A DNA stretch of 64,000 nucleotides from Paenibacillus sp. VTT E-133291. GTDB lineage: Bacteria; Bacillota; Bacilli; Paenibacillales; Paenibacillaceae. The DNA lies in assembly GCF_002264395.1 (NCBI RefSeq), contig NZ_NFVA01000014.1, positions 1-64,000 of the forward strand. The letters run 5' to 3'. The notes beneath the pieces were generated by a model. It had not been told where the DNA came from and searched no databases. It saw only the letters and a program-made list of their open reading frames with translations. The translations under genes and the position numbers were made by a program. Position 1 is the first letter of the stretch. Every line of letters begins with the position of its first letter. Shown here piece after piece: positions 34,663 through 44,256 of the stretch.

Positions 34663-34854
34663 TCAGCACCTCCTAAGAGGATTGTAGACTTAATCTAGGG
34701 TTTGTAGCAACATATGTATAAAATTTAATAATTACAAGAAAATACGTGCTGTTTAGTCAAACTTTATGAGATAAGCTTGAATTGAATTACCAAGTGTTGG
34801 AAAAAGGAGGGCTGTCATGCTCAGATAGGTTGGGGATAAGGTTCGCTGCCACTC

Positions 34855-34873
34855 AAAGTTAAAGCGCTTAAAC
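34855..34873. promoter_or_regulatory. LacI/cre-like operator in the chitosanase leader
   Basis: AAAGTTAAAGCGCTTAAAC, centred on the AAGCGCTT palindrome; the 14-mer core matches the CcpA cre consensus at about 12 of 14 positions, with both symmetric G/C positions changed. It overlaps the 5' leader, 25 bp before the GTG start of the chitosanase. The same 19-mer occurs at 45930-45948. A LacI-family regulator or CcpA is the likely binder. Confidence 0.55.
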
Positions 34874-34897
34874 TATTTAATTAAAGGAGAGATTGCG

Positions 34898-35806
34898 GTG
34901 CTTAATTCAACGAATAGTAAGGTTTCCAAGAAGATGAAATTTTCATTGTTGATTCTGCTCAGTTTTTCAATGATTTTTTCTTATGGCTATCTGTCCAATG
35001 CATCTCAACAGAAAAGTTATGCGGCAGGGAACCCGGATTCTAATTTCTCACCGGCAACACTTCAATTCTTGCGCGACAACACAGGTCTGGATGGTGAGCA
35101 GTGGAACAATATTATGATGCTTGTCAACAAACCGGAGCAGGACGATCTGAACTGGATCAATTTTTACGGATATTGTGAAGATATTGATGATGACCGCGGA
35201 TATACGATTGGAATATTCGGTGCGACTACAGGCGGCTCAAATGATACCGGTCCCGACGGTCCGGATCTGTTCAAGGCATATGATGCTGCCAAAGGCGCGA
35301 GTAATCCTTCGGTTAAAGGCGCATTGGCCCGGATCGGTGTTAAGGGTTCGATGAAAGGGAAAATCCTCGAAATCAATGAAAGCGAAGAGAGCTTCTGCAG
35401 AAAAATCGGCAATTTGCAAAATGATCCCGAGTGGAGAGAGGCTATGTGGAAAACATTCTACAATATCTACATTAAATACAGTGTGGAGCAGGCCCGCAAT
35501 CGCGGCTTTAACTCGGCATTAACGATTGGTTCCTTCGTGGATGCTGCGCTAAACCATGGTGCTACCGGCGGCTCCGAGACTCTTCAAGGGCTTTTGAGTA
35601 AATCAGGAAGCAGCACAGATGAGAAGACTTTCATGACCAAATTCTATAAAGAACGGACCAAGATTGTGGATACTAATGAGTACAACACTCCGCCTAACGG
35701 CAAGAACCGTGTGAAGCAGTGGAGCAATTTGCTCAACATGGGAGAGACAGACCTGAAGGGTGCAGATTCGGCAGTCCTTCAAGTCACCGATTGGGAACTT
35801 CAATAA
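34898..35806 (+). CDS. Secreted GH46 chitosanase
   Basis: 302 residues; GTG start behind AAAGGAGAG. A signal peptide (hydrophobic core about residues 14-33) is followed by a mature enzyme starting near SQQKSYAAGNPDSNFSPATLQFL. It closely matches the GH46 chitosanase of B. circulans MH-K1 throughout. By alignment with MH-K1 (Glu37/Asp55), the acid is Glu80 in NKPEQDD and the base Asp98 in CEDIDDDRG. It cleaves chitosan by endo-hydrolysis with inversion in the family. The length matches. It is divergent from the AraC regulator; the operator at 34855 lies in its leader. Followed by a hairpin and the phosphoesterase gene. Confidence 0.94.
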   Translation: MLNSTNSKVSKKMKFSLLILLSFSMIFSYGYLSNASQQKSYAAGNPDSNFSPATLQFLRDNTGLDGEQWNNIMMLVNKPEQDDLNWINFYGYCEDIDDDRGYTIGIFGATTGGSNDTGPDGPDLFKAYDAAKGASNPSVKGALARIGVKGSMKGKILEINESEESFCRKIGNLQNDPEWREAMWKTFYNIYIKYSVEQARNRGFNSALTIGSFVDAALNHGATGGSETLQGLLSKSGSSTDEKTFMTKFYKERTKIVDTNEYNTPPNGKNRVKQWSNLLNMGETDLKGADSAVLQVTDWELQ

Positions 35807-35826
35807 CAGGAATGCAAGAGTAGACA

Positions 35827-35857
35827 GAACCGCCGTTCTTCTTGGTGACGGCGGTTC
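35827..35857 (+). terminator. Hairpin between chitosanase and phosphoesterase genes
   Basis: Perfect 10-bp stem GAACCGCCGT (35827-35836) / ACGGCGGTTC (35848-35857). There is no T-run, so it may be an mRNA-stabilising or attenuating hairpin rather than a terminator. Confidence 0.5.
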
Positions 35858-35895
35858 AATGATAAGTAAGATTAATTTAGAGGGAGATGGGCTGA

Positions 35896-38484
35896 ATGGA
35901 TAACAACCAATCTTATCTCAAAAATAGATTTTACAAGGTAATCAGTCTAATGGTTATAGGTTTGCTGCTTGCCATGGAGTTGACCGGTATTGTCTCAGCA
36001 GGAAGGGAGGAAATTGAGGAAGACCTTACAAGTGAAGCGGCGGCAGTTCAGGAAACGATTGTCCAGTGGATTTTTAAAGACAAAGGCGAAAATGGTGTAT
36101 TTCCGGCTACAGACGGGGTATATCAATCGTCTTCATCCATTCGTGATGTAGGAACTAATACGGATGCATACACCTATGATTCAGGTGAGAACAGCGTACG
36201 CAACCAGGGCTGGCATGAAGGAACGGGTCTAAAATACTGGCTTGCCACGCTTTCTACCCAAGGCTTCGAAGGTATCTTCCTCTCATCACAGCAAACCTCT
36301 TCAAGTACAGGACCCAGGGATTTTAAGGTGCAATACAGTATAGATCAACAGGAATGGACAGATGTTACGGGCGGCAACCTTGTTCTAGCCCAGAACAATT
36401 TTAATTGTTCCAATAATTCCTGCAAATTAACGAACCTCGCTTTGCCTGCCGGAACAAACAATCAAGATATACTCTATATCCGCTGGGTGGTAAACTCTGC
36501 AAAAAGCGTAAGCGGGGGAACGGTGTCCAGCTCAGGCTCGAGCAGAATTAAAGATGTGGTAATTAAAGGAACACGCAGCAGCAGCGAACCTGGGGACGCT
36601 CCCACACTTGAGGTTAGCAAAACTCCCGCTTCAGGGGCTGCAGATGTTCCCCTTAACGCAGAGATCACAGTGAAGTTTAACAAAGCCATCAGCCTCGACA
36701 GTAGTTATCAGGTTGTAATCACAGAAAACAATGTTCCTCTTAACAACATCTCTGCTTTGCTCCTCGGTCAAGATACAGTCAAAGTCAGCCACCCTAATTT
36801 CACTGCCGGCAAAACTTACAACGTGACCATCCCAAAAGAGCTTGTTAAGGGGACTGCGGATGGCCGGACACCGGAGAACGATATTACCTGGAGCTTTAAG
36901 ACGAAGTCTCCGGATACCGGCATCAAAACACCAACGCTGCTGAACATGACTTTTAATGGGGACCCAAAGACAAGTATTGCCTTTGACTGGTATACAGCCG
37001 AAACCGTCAGAGGTACAGTAGTGCAAGTAGTGGAAGCTTCCAATGCGGGAGGAAGCGAGTTCCCGGAACAACTGGCAGCTTCTTATGAGGGCAGCGCAAC
37101 AGTTATTGAAACCTTAATGACATCAGGAGACAGAAGCTCCAAGAAGTATAAAAAGTTCGCTAGCCACAAGGTTATTGCAAGCGGTCTTAAGCCTGGAACC
37201 AAGTATATCTACCGGGCCGGTAACGGTGATGCGGACGGCTGGAGCGAGGCGGGTTCTTTTACCACGGACAAGGCGGATAATCAGGACTTCCATTTCCTCT
37301 ACGTAACCGACACCCAAGGCTCAAGTAAATCGAATTTCGATCTGTGGCAGGATACTTTTAAGCGAGCTATTGAGAAAACGGTAGATCCCAAGTTTGTTCT
37401 TCTTACAGGGGATCTAACGGATGACGGTGATCTGGAGCAGCTGTGGCAGTGGTTCTTGGGTGTGCCGAAAAAAGAATTTGCCAATGTACCATTTGCACCG
37501 ATTATCGGTAACCATGAGATAGAGGATTATCCGAATAATAACTTTTATAATCATTTTAATCTACCAAAAGATGTTGGGACGGGTGCTCATGACGGGTCGG
37601 TATATGCTTTCGAATACGGCGATGCCCTGTTTATGCAAATCAATTCCCAGTACGAAGGAGAGGTCAAGCCGTACAAAGCAGATATTCAGTTCACGAAGCA
37701 ATTGGAATGGATGCGGAATCAGGTGGCAAAGACCGATAAGAAGTGGAAATTCGTCTCTATGCATAAGGGAGCTTATTCCTCAGGGGATAATGCTTCGGCA
37801 GAAAGCGACCGGGTAGAGTTTTACCGGAAATACCTGATTCCTGTATTTGATGAGCTGGGTGTGGATATGGTGTTTGAAGGACATGACCATATGTATATGA
37901 GGTCTTTTCAAATGTTGAACAACGTTCCGATTAAGAATGTTATTACCGATGAGCAAGGAAATGTGCTGAATCCCAAAGGGACCGTGTATCTAATGGGCAA
38001 CTCAGCCGCTTCGAAATTCTATGCTATTAATCCAGATGCAGACAGTTTTTTTGCAGCAAAAAACGATCAGCCCAACAAGAAAATGTTCGTGGATGTATCC
38101 ATTACAAGCGACGTGCTGAAATTCACATCCTACACAGCAGTTAAAGATAAACCCATTGCCGTCTATGACGCTTACAGTATTAAAAGGACTGACGTTAAAC
38201 CCGGCATAGTCCAAAATCCAAGCGCAGTAAGACAGTCCGGGAACCGTGCAGTTCTTTCGTGGAAAGCGCCTGTAAATAGCTCTGAGCCAGTGCGAGGTTA
38301 CCGGATTTACGAGAAAAATGATAAAGTCAGCACGAACTGGAGCGTGTATGTGCCGGCGGTAAACAGTCAGACAAGTTACAGCTATACATTAAACGGCATA
38401 GATTCTGCTAAATCCTACAATTTCGTTATTAAAGCAGTGGGGACAAGAAGTAATTCGCTTCCAGCAGAAGCAGGAATGCAATGA
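35896..38484 (+). CDS. Multidomain cell-surface metallophosphoesterase (purple acid phosphatase-like)
   Basis: 862 residues. A signal helix (about 11-35) leads to a beta-rich N-terminal module (45-225), then a Big_5/SbsA-type Ig domain (about 232-340), the fibronectin-like N-domain of purple acid phosphatases (about 345-455) and the metallophosphoesterase domain (about 460-690). The catalytic blocks are VTDTQGSS, LLTGDLTDDGDL, IGNHEIE, SMHKGAYSS and GHDHMYMRS. A C-terminal fibronectin III domain follows (about 770-862). Domains around the catalytic core suggest a cell-wall or substrate-binding surface enzyme that releases phosphate. It is close to the chitosanase and 5.8 kb from a second secreted phosphatase, which fits phosphorus scavenging; no clear Pho box was found. 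Confidence 0.86.
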   Translation: MDNNQSYLKNRFYKVISLMVIGLLLAMELTGIVSAGREEIEEDLTSEAAAVQETIVQWIFKDKGENGVFPATDGVYQSSSSIRDVGTNTDAYTYDSGENSVRNQGWHEGTGLKYWLATLSTQGFEGIFLSSQQTSSSTGPRDFKVQYSIDQQEWTDVTGGNLVLAQNNFNCSNNSCKLTNLALPAGTNNQDILYIRWVVNSAKSVSGGTVSSSGSSRIKDVVIKGTRSSSEPGDAPTLEVSKTPASGAADVPLNAEITVKFNKAISLDSSYQVVITENNVPLNNISALLLGQDTVKVSHPNFTAGKTYNVTIPKELVKGTADGRTPENDITWSFKTKSPDTGIKTPTLLNMTFNGDPKTSIAFDWYTAETVRGTVVQVVEASNAGGSEFPEQLAASYEGSATVIETLMTSGDRSSKKYKKFASHKVIASGLKPGTKYIYRAGNGDADGWSEAGSFTTDKADNQDFHFLYVTDTQGSSKSNFDLWQDTFKRAIEKTVDPKFVLLTGDLTDDGDLEQLWQWFLGVPKKEFANVPFAPIIGNHEIEDYPNNNFYNHFNLPKDVGTGAHDGSVYAFEYGDALFMQINSQYEGEVKPYKADIQFTKQLEWMRNQVAKTDKKWKFVSMHKGAYSSGDNASAESDRVEFYRKYLIPVFDELGVDMVFEGHDHMYMRSFQMLNNVPIKNVITDEQGNVLNPKGTVYLMGNSAASKFYAINPDADSFFAAKNDQPNKKMFVDVSITSDVLKFTSYTAVKDKPIAVYDAYSIKRTDVKPGIVQNPSAVRQSGNRAVLSWKAPVNSSEPVRGYRIYEKNDKVSTNWSVYVPAVNSQTSYSYTLNGIDSAKSYNFVIKAVGTRSNSLPAEAGMQ

Positions 38485-38508
38485 ATCCTCAATTGTATTA
38501 AAAAGCAA

Positions 38509-38550
38509 AAAACCACGAAGTACAGTTTCACTGTATCTCGTGGTTTTACC
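38509..38550. terminator. Bidirectional terminator
   Basis: Long hairpin AAAACCACGA...TCGTGGTTTT with a second inner stem (TACAGT/ACTGTA) separates the phosphoesterase gene from the convergent LPMO gene. T/A-rich sequence flanks both ends. Confidence 0.85.
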
Positions 38551-38579
38551 CAATTTAGGGATTTGATTTTTTCACATCA

Positions 38580-39929
38580 TTATTTCAATAACCATAGCGC
38601 CGGGGAATTGGCAGGCTCCCAACTGGTTATCGATGTATGGGCTTGACGACATTCATACACAGAACCATTATAGGTTACCAACGCACCGACTGTGTAAGAG
38701 GTATTAGGTGCCCAAGCTGGGGTTGTAGACGCTGTCGCGGTTGTTCCATTGATGGTGCTGGCCGCTGATTGATTGTCTGCGGCGTCGAAGGCATATACAC
38801 TGAACGTATATGTTGTTCCTGCACTAAGCCCTGTTACTGTATAATCCGTTGTGGCTCCAGGTATAGTGGTGATTAATGTCGTTCCTCTATAAATACGGTA
38901 GCCTGTAACACCAACATTATCCGTTGACGGATTCCACATTAACTGAATGCTGGAGGATGTTGGGGTCCCCATAACATGTAAGCCGCCGGGGGCTGTTGGT
39001 GCTTCCGTATCATTACCGACGGGTGCATTGGTGGTAACACTGACGGAATTGCTTCCATTTGAGACATTGCCAGCAGCGTCTCTTGCCTTGACACTAAAGG
39101 TATAGGCAGTATTCGCGGTTAATCCAGATACGGTGTAATTTAATGTTGTGCCGGATACGGTAGCAACCAAAGAAGATCCGTTAAATACTTGGTACCCTGT
39201 TACACCGGTATTATCCGTGGATGCGTTCCAGGCCAAGGAAACGCTGGTGGATGTTTTTGCAGTTGCCGTCAAAGCTGCTGGCGCGGAAGGCGCTTGGGTA
39301 TCGACAGGGTTGCTTCCGCTAAAGTTGACATCAATGACATTATAGAAGGCGTTCGGAGTATCTGCGACTTCCCACACAGCCAAGATGACGTGGTATCCAC
39401 TACGTTCCGGAACGTTAAACGTGTCTGAGTAAGAGAAGGGTGGCTGTACACCTCCATAGTTCACCGAATAGAAAGGAGTCAGGTCGAATGAGTCTCGAGT
39501 AAGAGCGGCATTAGGATTCCAGTTAGGCTTTGTAATATAGTATTTCCAGCTTGCTGTCGAATGAGCGGCAGTCAGTTTCCAAGTGAAAGTATTTTGTCCA
39601 GCAGATATGTTGACTTTAGACCAGCGTGTAGCCGATTGTTCATCAAGCTTGGGAAAAGCTCCGTTAGCGCTTGCAATCTTCCCGTCTGCTGGCCCTGCAG
39701 CAGGGAACCCCTTAGGTGCCTCTAGACTTTGGGGCTCATAAACAATCGGGCCACAATCTGTATTTTGTCCGGATTTACAGAGTGCTGCCCTGCTAGCAGG
39801 TCCTTCAACATAGCCGTGAGAAAAGGACCTTTCCGGAAATAGCATTACAACCAATGAAATAATCAACATGATACTCCCATAAGCTAGCAGCTTTACCCAA
39901 GGTGAATGAGAAATGCGAAAAGATGACAT
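38580..39929 (-). CDS. Chitin-active AA10 lytic polysaccharide monooxygenase with FN3 and CBM5/12 modules
   Basis: 449 residues; GAGGAGG precedes the ATG. The signal peptide ends in SFS, giving mature N-terminal His38 (HGYVEGPASR), one of the copper histidines; the second is His123 in TAAHSTASWKYYITKPNWN. The AA10 domain (38-205) ends with YHVILAVWEVADTPNAFYNVIDV. Two fibronectin III domains follow (about 212-300 and 306-395, each with NTGVTGYQVF- or NVGVTGYRIY-like strands). A C-terminal CBM5/12 chitin-binding module closes the protein (APNTSYTVGALVTYNGSVYECRQAHTS, then WEPANSPALWLL). It oxidatively cleaves crystalline chitin; complements the chitosanase and the GH18 gene nearby. Confidence 0.94.
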   Translation of the reverse strand: MSSFRISHSPWVKLLAYGSIMLIISLVVMLFPERSFSHGYVEGPASRAALCKSGQNTDCGPIVYEPQSLEAPKGFPAAGPADGKIASANGAFPKLDEQSATRWSKVNISAGQNTFTWKLTAAHSTASWKYYITKPNWNPNAALTRDSFDLTPFYSVNYGGVQPPFSYSDTFNVPERSGYHVILAVWEVADTPNAFYNVIDVNFSGSNPVDTQAPSAPAALTATAKTSTSVSLAWNASTDNTGVTGYQVFNGSSLVATVSGTTLNYTVSGLTANTAYTFSVKARDAAGNVSNGSNSVSVTTNAPVGNDTEAPTAPGGLHVMGTPTSSSIQLMWNPSTDNVGVTGYRIYRGTTLITTIPGATTDYTVTGLSAGTTYTFSVYAFDAADNQSAASTINGTTATASTTPAWAPNTSYTVGALVTYNGSVYECRQAHTSITSWEPANSPALWLLK

Positions 39930-40513
39930 TTTATTCCTCCTCTTTTAATGAAATATGCACTGCGAATGAATGATGCATTCATACCCGAACGTCTTATCTC
40001 AATTACAACTCCTTTCTTTGTTGAACGTATTTATATAAACTCATAAGAGCTCATATATCGACATGAAAGGTAGAGAAAAAGGTGTGTAGGGCTAAATTCA
40101 TTGAATGATAACAATTGCTGTAACTTCATAGTGATTATATGAAAATAAATGGAATTTGTCTACCATAAATAGAAGAAATATGCTATTTTCTAGTATGAAA
40201 CGACTTCCTCAGAACCCGATTTACATTTCTCCTATCTTCCTCTTTAATACTTGGAATTTGAAAGTTTCTTCTTTCTTCTTTTTTTGTGAAATGAAAATTA
40301 ATGTATGTAAAATAAAGAGGAAAACTATATATTATTCAGAAAATTACAATAACAACGCTTTCAAAGGTTGCTATTTTTGGTTTTATTTACTATTATTAGT
40401 TGGAATTACTAACAAAGGATGTAAGTGATTGAAATTAGTGTGGGATTAACTGTCTGGAGAACAGTTCAATTCATAGAATTATAAGCTTTAGATAGATAAA
40501 AAGGAGTGAGGAG
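39930..40513. other. AT-rich intergenic region, no supported gene
   Basis: 584 bp of AT-rich sequence between the divergently transcribed LPMO and GT2 genes. It must hold promoters for both, but I cannot assign them reliably. A 90-codon open frame at 40156-40428 has no ribosome site and a skewed Phe/Lys/Asn composition, so it is not called a gene. Confidence 0.5.
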
Positions 40514-41839
40514 ATGCAATACTTTTTTTATTTGTTAACCTTCATTTTTATTGGGTTTCAAACTCTTTACACAGTCATCCCTTTATTTTTCAGTAAAGTT
40601 AAGAAATTGAATAACGAATGTGATGAAAAATCGATTTCCGTTTTAGTTCCTGCTTATAACGAGGAGCTCACCATTAAGAACTGCATAGATGCAATGGAGG
40701 GCCTAAATTACTGTAATTATGAAGTCATCATTATTAATGATGGTTCAAAGGATCAGACGTTTCAAAAATTACATGAGCTTTTGGACTTATCGATAAGTGA
40801 TAGAGAAGCAGAGGGGAAGCTTTCATACGCTGCTATTAAAGGGATTTATTTTTCGGAGAAATATGAAAAAATATTTGTAATTGATAAAGTCAATGGCGGA
40901 AAGGCAGATTCACTTAACGCCGGTATCGATTGTGCGAATACTGATATTGTGATCACGTTGGATGCAGATAGCATGCTGGAAATTAACTCGCTTAAATATG
41001 TAAATCAATATTTTCAAGATGATAAGATCATCGCCTTAGGGGGTACGGTAAAGATCGTACAGGGCGCTGAGAAAAGGAACGGCGTTATCCAAGATAAATT
41101 TACTGGTAAAGGTATTATAAAAAGCCAAGTTATCAGTTACATCCATGGATTTTATGTTAGAAAACTAACACAATCCGTTTTTAATTCAATTGTCGTTATT
41201 TCAGGCGCATTTGGTGCTTTTTATAAGAGTATATTGGTGGACGTTAACGGGTTTAGAAGTACTGTAGGCGAAGATATTGATATTACTTTAAAAATTCACG
41301 AGTTCATTAAAGCGAATAACTTGAATAAGAAGCTCGTCTACGCGCCAGAAGCCGTATGCTACACGGAATGCCCAGAAAACTTAAGTAACTTTTATAAACA
41401 AAGAATACGCTGGCAAAAAGCCTTTGTAGATTGCATTTTAATCTATTGGTCCAAATTATCACGAAAGTTTAGCATTGGTGTCAGTCTCTTTTTTGCTATC
41501 GATGGTTTTGTTCTAGGTACATTAACAGCATTTACAAGCATTTTTTATCTTATACAATCACTCTTTTTAGGTACCAATTTATTTAAGGCTTTTATTCTCA
41601 TGTTGTCTGTAATTGTCATTAATGCGCTGCAAATCGGAATTTCTCTCTATTTATGCAAAAAATATGGCAGCAATTATTCAGTTAAAGATTATTTAAGAAT
41701 GTTTTTATTTAGCCAAGTTGAATTACTAACCTATCGAAATCTGCTGCTTTATATGAATATCGTAGGCACGTTTAAATACTTTGATAATGACGAGGGCTGG
41801 GGATTCGTTGAGAGAAAAGGTGTTTCAAGTATCAGCTAG
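40514..41839 (+). CDS. Membrane glycosyltransferase family 2 (processive beta-glycan synthase-like)
   Basis: 441 residues; AAGGAGTGAGGAG site. N-terminal helix (2-24), then a GT-A domain: SVLVPAYNEELTIKNCIDAM (nucleotide start), NDGSKDQT, the TLDADSM DxD metal site, GEDIDIT (catalytic base) and QRIRWQKA (the Q-x-x-RW acceptor motif). Two to three C-terminal helices follow. This set is shared by processive synthases such as hyaluronan synthase, NodC and PNAG synthase IcaA. It is therefore a candidate poly-GlcNAc, chitooligosaccharide or similar exopolysaccharide synthase in the cytoplasmic membrane, with cytoplasmic active site. First gene of an AT-rich trio with an acyltransferase and a GH18 gene. 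Confidence 0.86.
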   Translation: MQYFFYLLTFIFIGFQTLYTVIPLFFSKVKKLNNECDEKSISVLVPAYNEELTIKNCIDAMEGLNYCNYEVIIINDGSKDQTFQKLHELLDLSISDREAEGKLSYAAIKGIYFSEKYEKIFVIDKVNGGKADSLNAGIDCANTDIVITLDADSMLEINSLKYVNQYFQDDKIIALGGTVKIVQGAEKRNGVIQDKFTGKGIIKSQVISYIHGFYVRKLTQSVFNSIVVISGAFGAFYKSILVDVNGFRSTVGEDIDITLKIHEFIKANNLNKKLVYAPEAVCYTECPENLSNFYKQRIRWQKAFVDCILIYWSKLSRKFSIGVSLFFAIDGFVLGTLTAFTSIFYLIQSLFLGTNLFKAFILMLSVIVINALQIGISLYLCKKYGSNYSVKDYLRMFLFSQVELLTYRNLLLYMNIVGTFKYFDNDEGWGFVERKGVSSIS

Positions 41840-41883
41840 TCTGCTACTGTAACTATCAGCAAACTACTCATTAGGAGGTACTT

Positions 41884-42984
41884 ATGAATCATATATTGAA
41901 AGATAAACGAATTATATTTATAGATGTGTTAAGAATAATATCCATCATAGCTGTTATCATTTTGCACTACACTGCAGACTTGCTTACAAGGACAAATGAT
42001 TTCAATACAACCTCTTGGTGGATTAGCAACATTTTTAATTCGATATCTAGATTTGCTGTGCCAATATTTTTTATGATAAGTGGTGCGATGATCCTTCGAG
42101 TGGAAGTGAAATCATATCGGCAATTTTATATTAAAAAAGTACTTCCTTTAATCATTTCCTTAGTTAGCTGGTCACTTATTTATGCCGTTTACACCCAATA
42201 TATCATTCAAAAAAGCAGCATGGGCGTTTATGATTTTTTCATTCATTTTTCGTACGGTTTAATTTTTGATAAGAATTATATACATTTATGGTTTCTGTAT
42301 GCGATTATTGCGATCTATATAACAGTTCCATTAATTAGTAAGCTGGTAAAAGTGTGCAGTGAAAAGGATTTAAAATATTATCTGTTGATATGGTTTTTGG
42401 TTAGTGTGGTTTATAAATTCATCTCCGACCTCGTATACAGATTGACCTCTGAATATATTAATATTCCCATAACTAACATCCCCTTGTTCATGGGTTATCT
42501 AGGATATTTTATCCTGGGATATTATCTCTTCAACTATACGATATCCATCAAAGCTAAAAATATTTTCTTTAACTTAGGCATTATATCCTTTTTTGTAACG
42601 CCATTAGCGACCTATTTTTCTTCCTTATCTAGTGGTGTGTTAGATGAAATGTTCTATGGCAACTATTCACTCTCAACATTTTTTATGGCTATTGGAACGT
42701 TTATCTATTTTAAAGAAAAAGAAACCGTGATTAGCGAGAAGTTGAATTACAAAGTCAAAAAAATAATCAGCTCCATTTCCAAGGCTAGCTTTAGTATCTA
42801 CTTAATTCATTTGTTAGTTGAAATATTGGTATCCAGAAGAGCAGAAATACAAGCTACTCTACTCCAATCCATAGTTAACCTTACTTTTAATGTCATTATT
42901 GTATTCTTATTTAGCTATATCACGGTTAAAGTCTTAAATCTAAATAAATATATTACACATGTATTATTTGGGGGAAGAAGTTAA
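41884..42984 (+). CDS. Acyltransferase 3-family membrane protein
   Basis: 366 residues; AGGAGG before the ATG. About ten hydrophobic helices with the family N-terminal motif FIDVLRIISIIAVIILHYTA (His-x-Tyr variant) and SRFAVPIFFMISGAM. This is the AcylTransf_3/OatA-IcaC superfamily, which transfers acetyl or succinyl groups to extracytoplasmic glycans. In the PNAG (ica) system the comparable membrane acyltransferase IcaC partners the GT2 synthase IcaA. Here it lies 44 bp behind a GT2 gene, and its 3' end overlaps the ribosome site of a GH18 gene. Inference: O-acylation of the polymer made by the upstream synthase. Confidence 0.86.
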   Translation: MNHILKDKRIIFIDVLRIISIIAVIILHYTADLLTRTNDFNTTSWWISNIFNSISRFAVPIFFMISGAMILRVEVKSYRQFYIKKVLPLIISLVSWSLIYAVYTQYIIQKSSMGVYDFFIHFSYGLIFDKNYIHLWFLYAIIAIYITVPLISKLVKVCSEKDLKYYLLIWFLVSVVYKFISDLVYRLTSEYINIPITNIPLFMGYLGYFILGYYLFNYTISIKAKNIFFNLGIISFFVTPLATYFSSLSSGVLDEMFYGNYSLSTFFMAIGTFIYFKEKETVISEKLNYKVKKIISSISKASFSIYLIHLLVEILVSRRAEIQATLLQSIVNLTFNVIIVFLFSYITVKVLNLNKYITHVLFGGRS

Positions 42985-42985
42985 C

Positions 42986-44125
42986 ATGATGAAAATAAGT
43001 ATATATACAAAAATCTTCATCGCTATATTAGCTATAGGCATGGGAATTTACTATTACAATCTCAATGATTCAGACAAAAAAATAACCTCCGTGTACATAC
43101 CGTTATGGAAAGACTTTAAAGATCTTAATCTAAAAGACAAAAACATTGATATTGCTATTCTCGCCTTTGCTAAAATTGATAAAACCAATGTATATTTTGA
43201 TCTGGACCCTGCTAAAAATGAGATCATTAAAGAAAATATAAAAAAGCTGCAATCAAATAATAAAAAAACGAGTTTCATCCTTGGTGTTGGCGGATATAAA
43301 GCGGACGGATTCTCCGATGCTTCTATGGATGGAAACCGGTACTCTTTTACTGAGAGTATGATCGCAATGGTTAAGGAGTTGGATTTAGATGGGATCGATA
43401 TAGACTGGGAATATCCAGCCTTTGATTCCTGGAACACAACTAAAGCCAGACCAGAAGATACCAAGAACTTTACTAGTCTTATGAAGGAACTTAATGAAAA
43501 ACTGGATAGACTTCCGCGTAAAAATAAAAATTACTATTTAACCTTTGCTGCTGGAAATGAAGATTGGTTCTTCAAAAACGTTGAGGTTAAAAAAGTAGAA
43601 AAGTACGTGGATTTCATTAATGTGATGAGCTATGACTTGACTGGAGCTTGGTCAGAAACAACAGGGTATAATTCAAATTTATTTATAGATAAGAATAGTA
43701 AGAGCAAAACCAGCGTGGATCGTATAATTCGTTTATATTTAGATCGTGATGTTGATCCGAGTAAGCTTCTACTAGGTGTTCCAGCTTATTCCTACGGATG
43801 GGAGAATGTTAAAAGTGATGAGAATAAGGGCGCCACATTTTTACTGGGTAAACCCATCAATATCGACAAAGTAGATTTAAGCTACAAGACAATAAAAGAA
43901 AAATATATGAGTCAAGATCGATTTAAACGATACTTTGACGATACAGCTAAGACGGCCTATTTGTATGATGGTGATACTTTTATTACGTATGAAGATAAAG
44001 AAGCTTTGCAGGCAAAAGTTAAATATATCAAAGATAAAAAATTGGCTGGTGTCATGGTGTGGGAGTATTCTCAAGACTCCGAAGAAGGCATAGTAAAGTA
44101 TTTATCTGATAATCTGAACAAGTAG
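42986..44125 (+). CDS. Membrane-anchored GH18-family chitinase-like hydrolase
   Basis: 379 residues from ATG 42986 (GGGGGAAG 7-10 nt upstream). A single N-terminal helix (about 6-22) anchors the protein, probably facing outward. The barrel includes ILGVGGYKADGF and the catalytic signature DGIDIDWEYP (Asp135, Asp138, Asp140, Glu142) of GH18; later strands are VDFINVMSYDLTGAW, LLLGVPAYSYGW and AGVMVWEYSQD. The GH18 active-site set is complete. It directly follows the acyltransferase, so it probably trims or releases the glycan made by the GT2 synthase, as PgaB-type hydrolases do for PNAG. It could equally be a scavenging chitinase that lost its binding module. Confidence 0.88.
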   Translation: MMKISIYTKIFIAILAIGMGIYYYNLNDSDKKITSVYIPLWKDFKDLNLKDKNIDIAILAFAKIDKTNVYFDLDPAKNEIIKENIKKLQSNNKKTSFILGVGGYKADGFSDASMDGNRYSFTESMIAMVKELDLDGIDIDWEYPAFDSWNTTKARPEDTKNFTSLMKELNEKLDRLPRKNKNYYLTFAAGNEDWFFKNVEVKKVEKYVDFINVMSYDLTGAWSETTGYNSNLFIDKNSKSKTSVDRIIRLYLDRDVDPSKLLLGVPAYSYGWENVKSDENKGATFLLGKPINIDKVDLSYKTIKEKYMSQDRFKRYFDDTAKTAYLYDGDTFITYEDKEALQAKVKYIKDKKLAGVMVWEYSQDSEEGIVKYLSDNLNK

Positions 44126-44256
44126 TTATTGCTAAATGGTCAAGTCAAAATATGCATAGAATTTAATATATAAAAAGAGAATAGGTGCTGCTCCCGCAAA
44201 CCATCCTCCTTTAAACTAGAAACGTACTTAATAAAATCTGCTAGAGGAGGATTCAA

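Noticed and set aside
40156..40428. 90-codon open frame between the LPMO and GT2 genes
   Set aside because: No ribosome site, low-complexity Phe/Asn/Lys composition in an AT-rich region, no family resemblance.
40514..44125. A complete ica/pga operon
   Set aside because: No IcaB-type deacetylase or IcaD/PgaD partner adjoins the GT2 gene; only the logic is similar, so I do not name the genes ica or pga.
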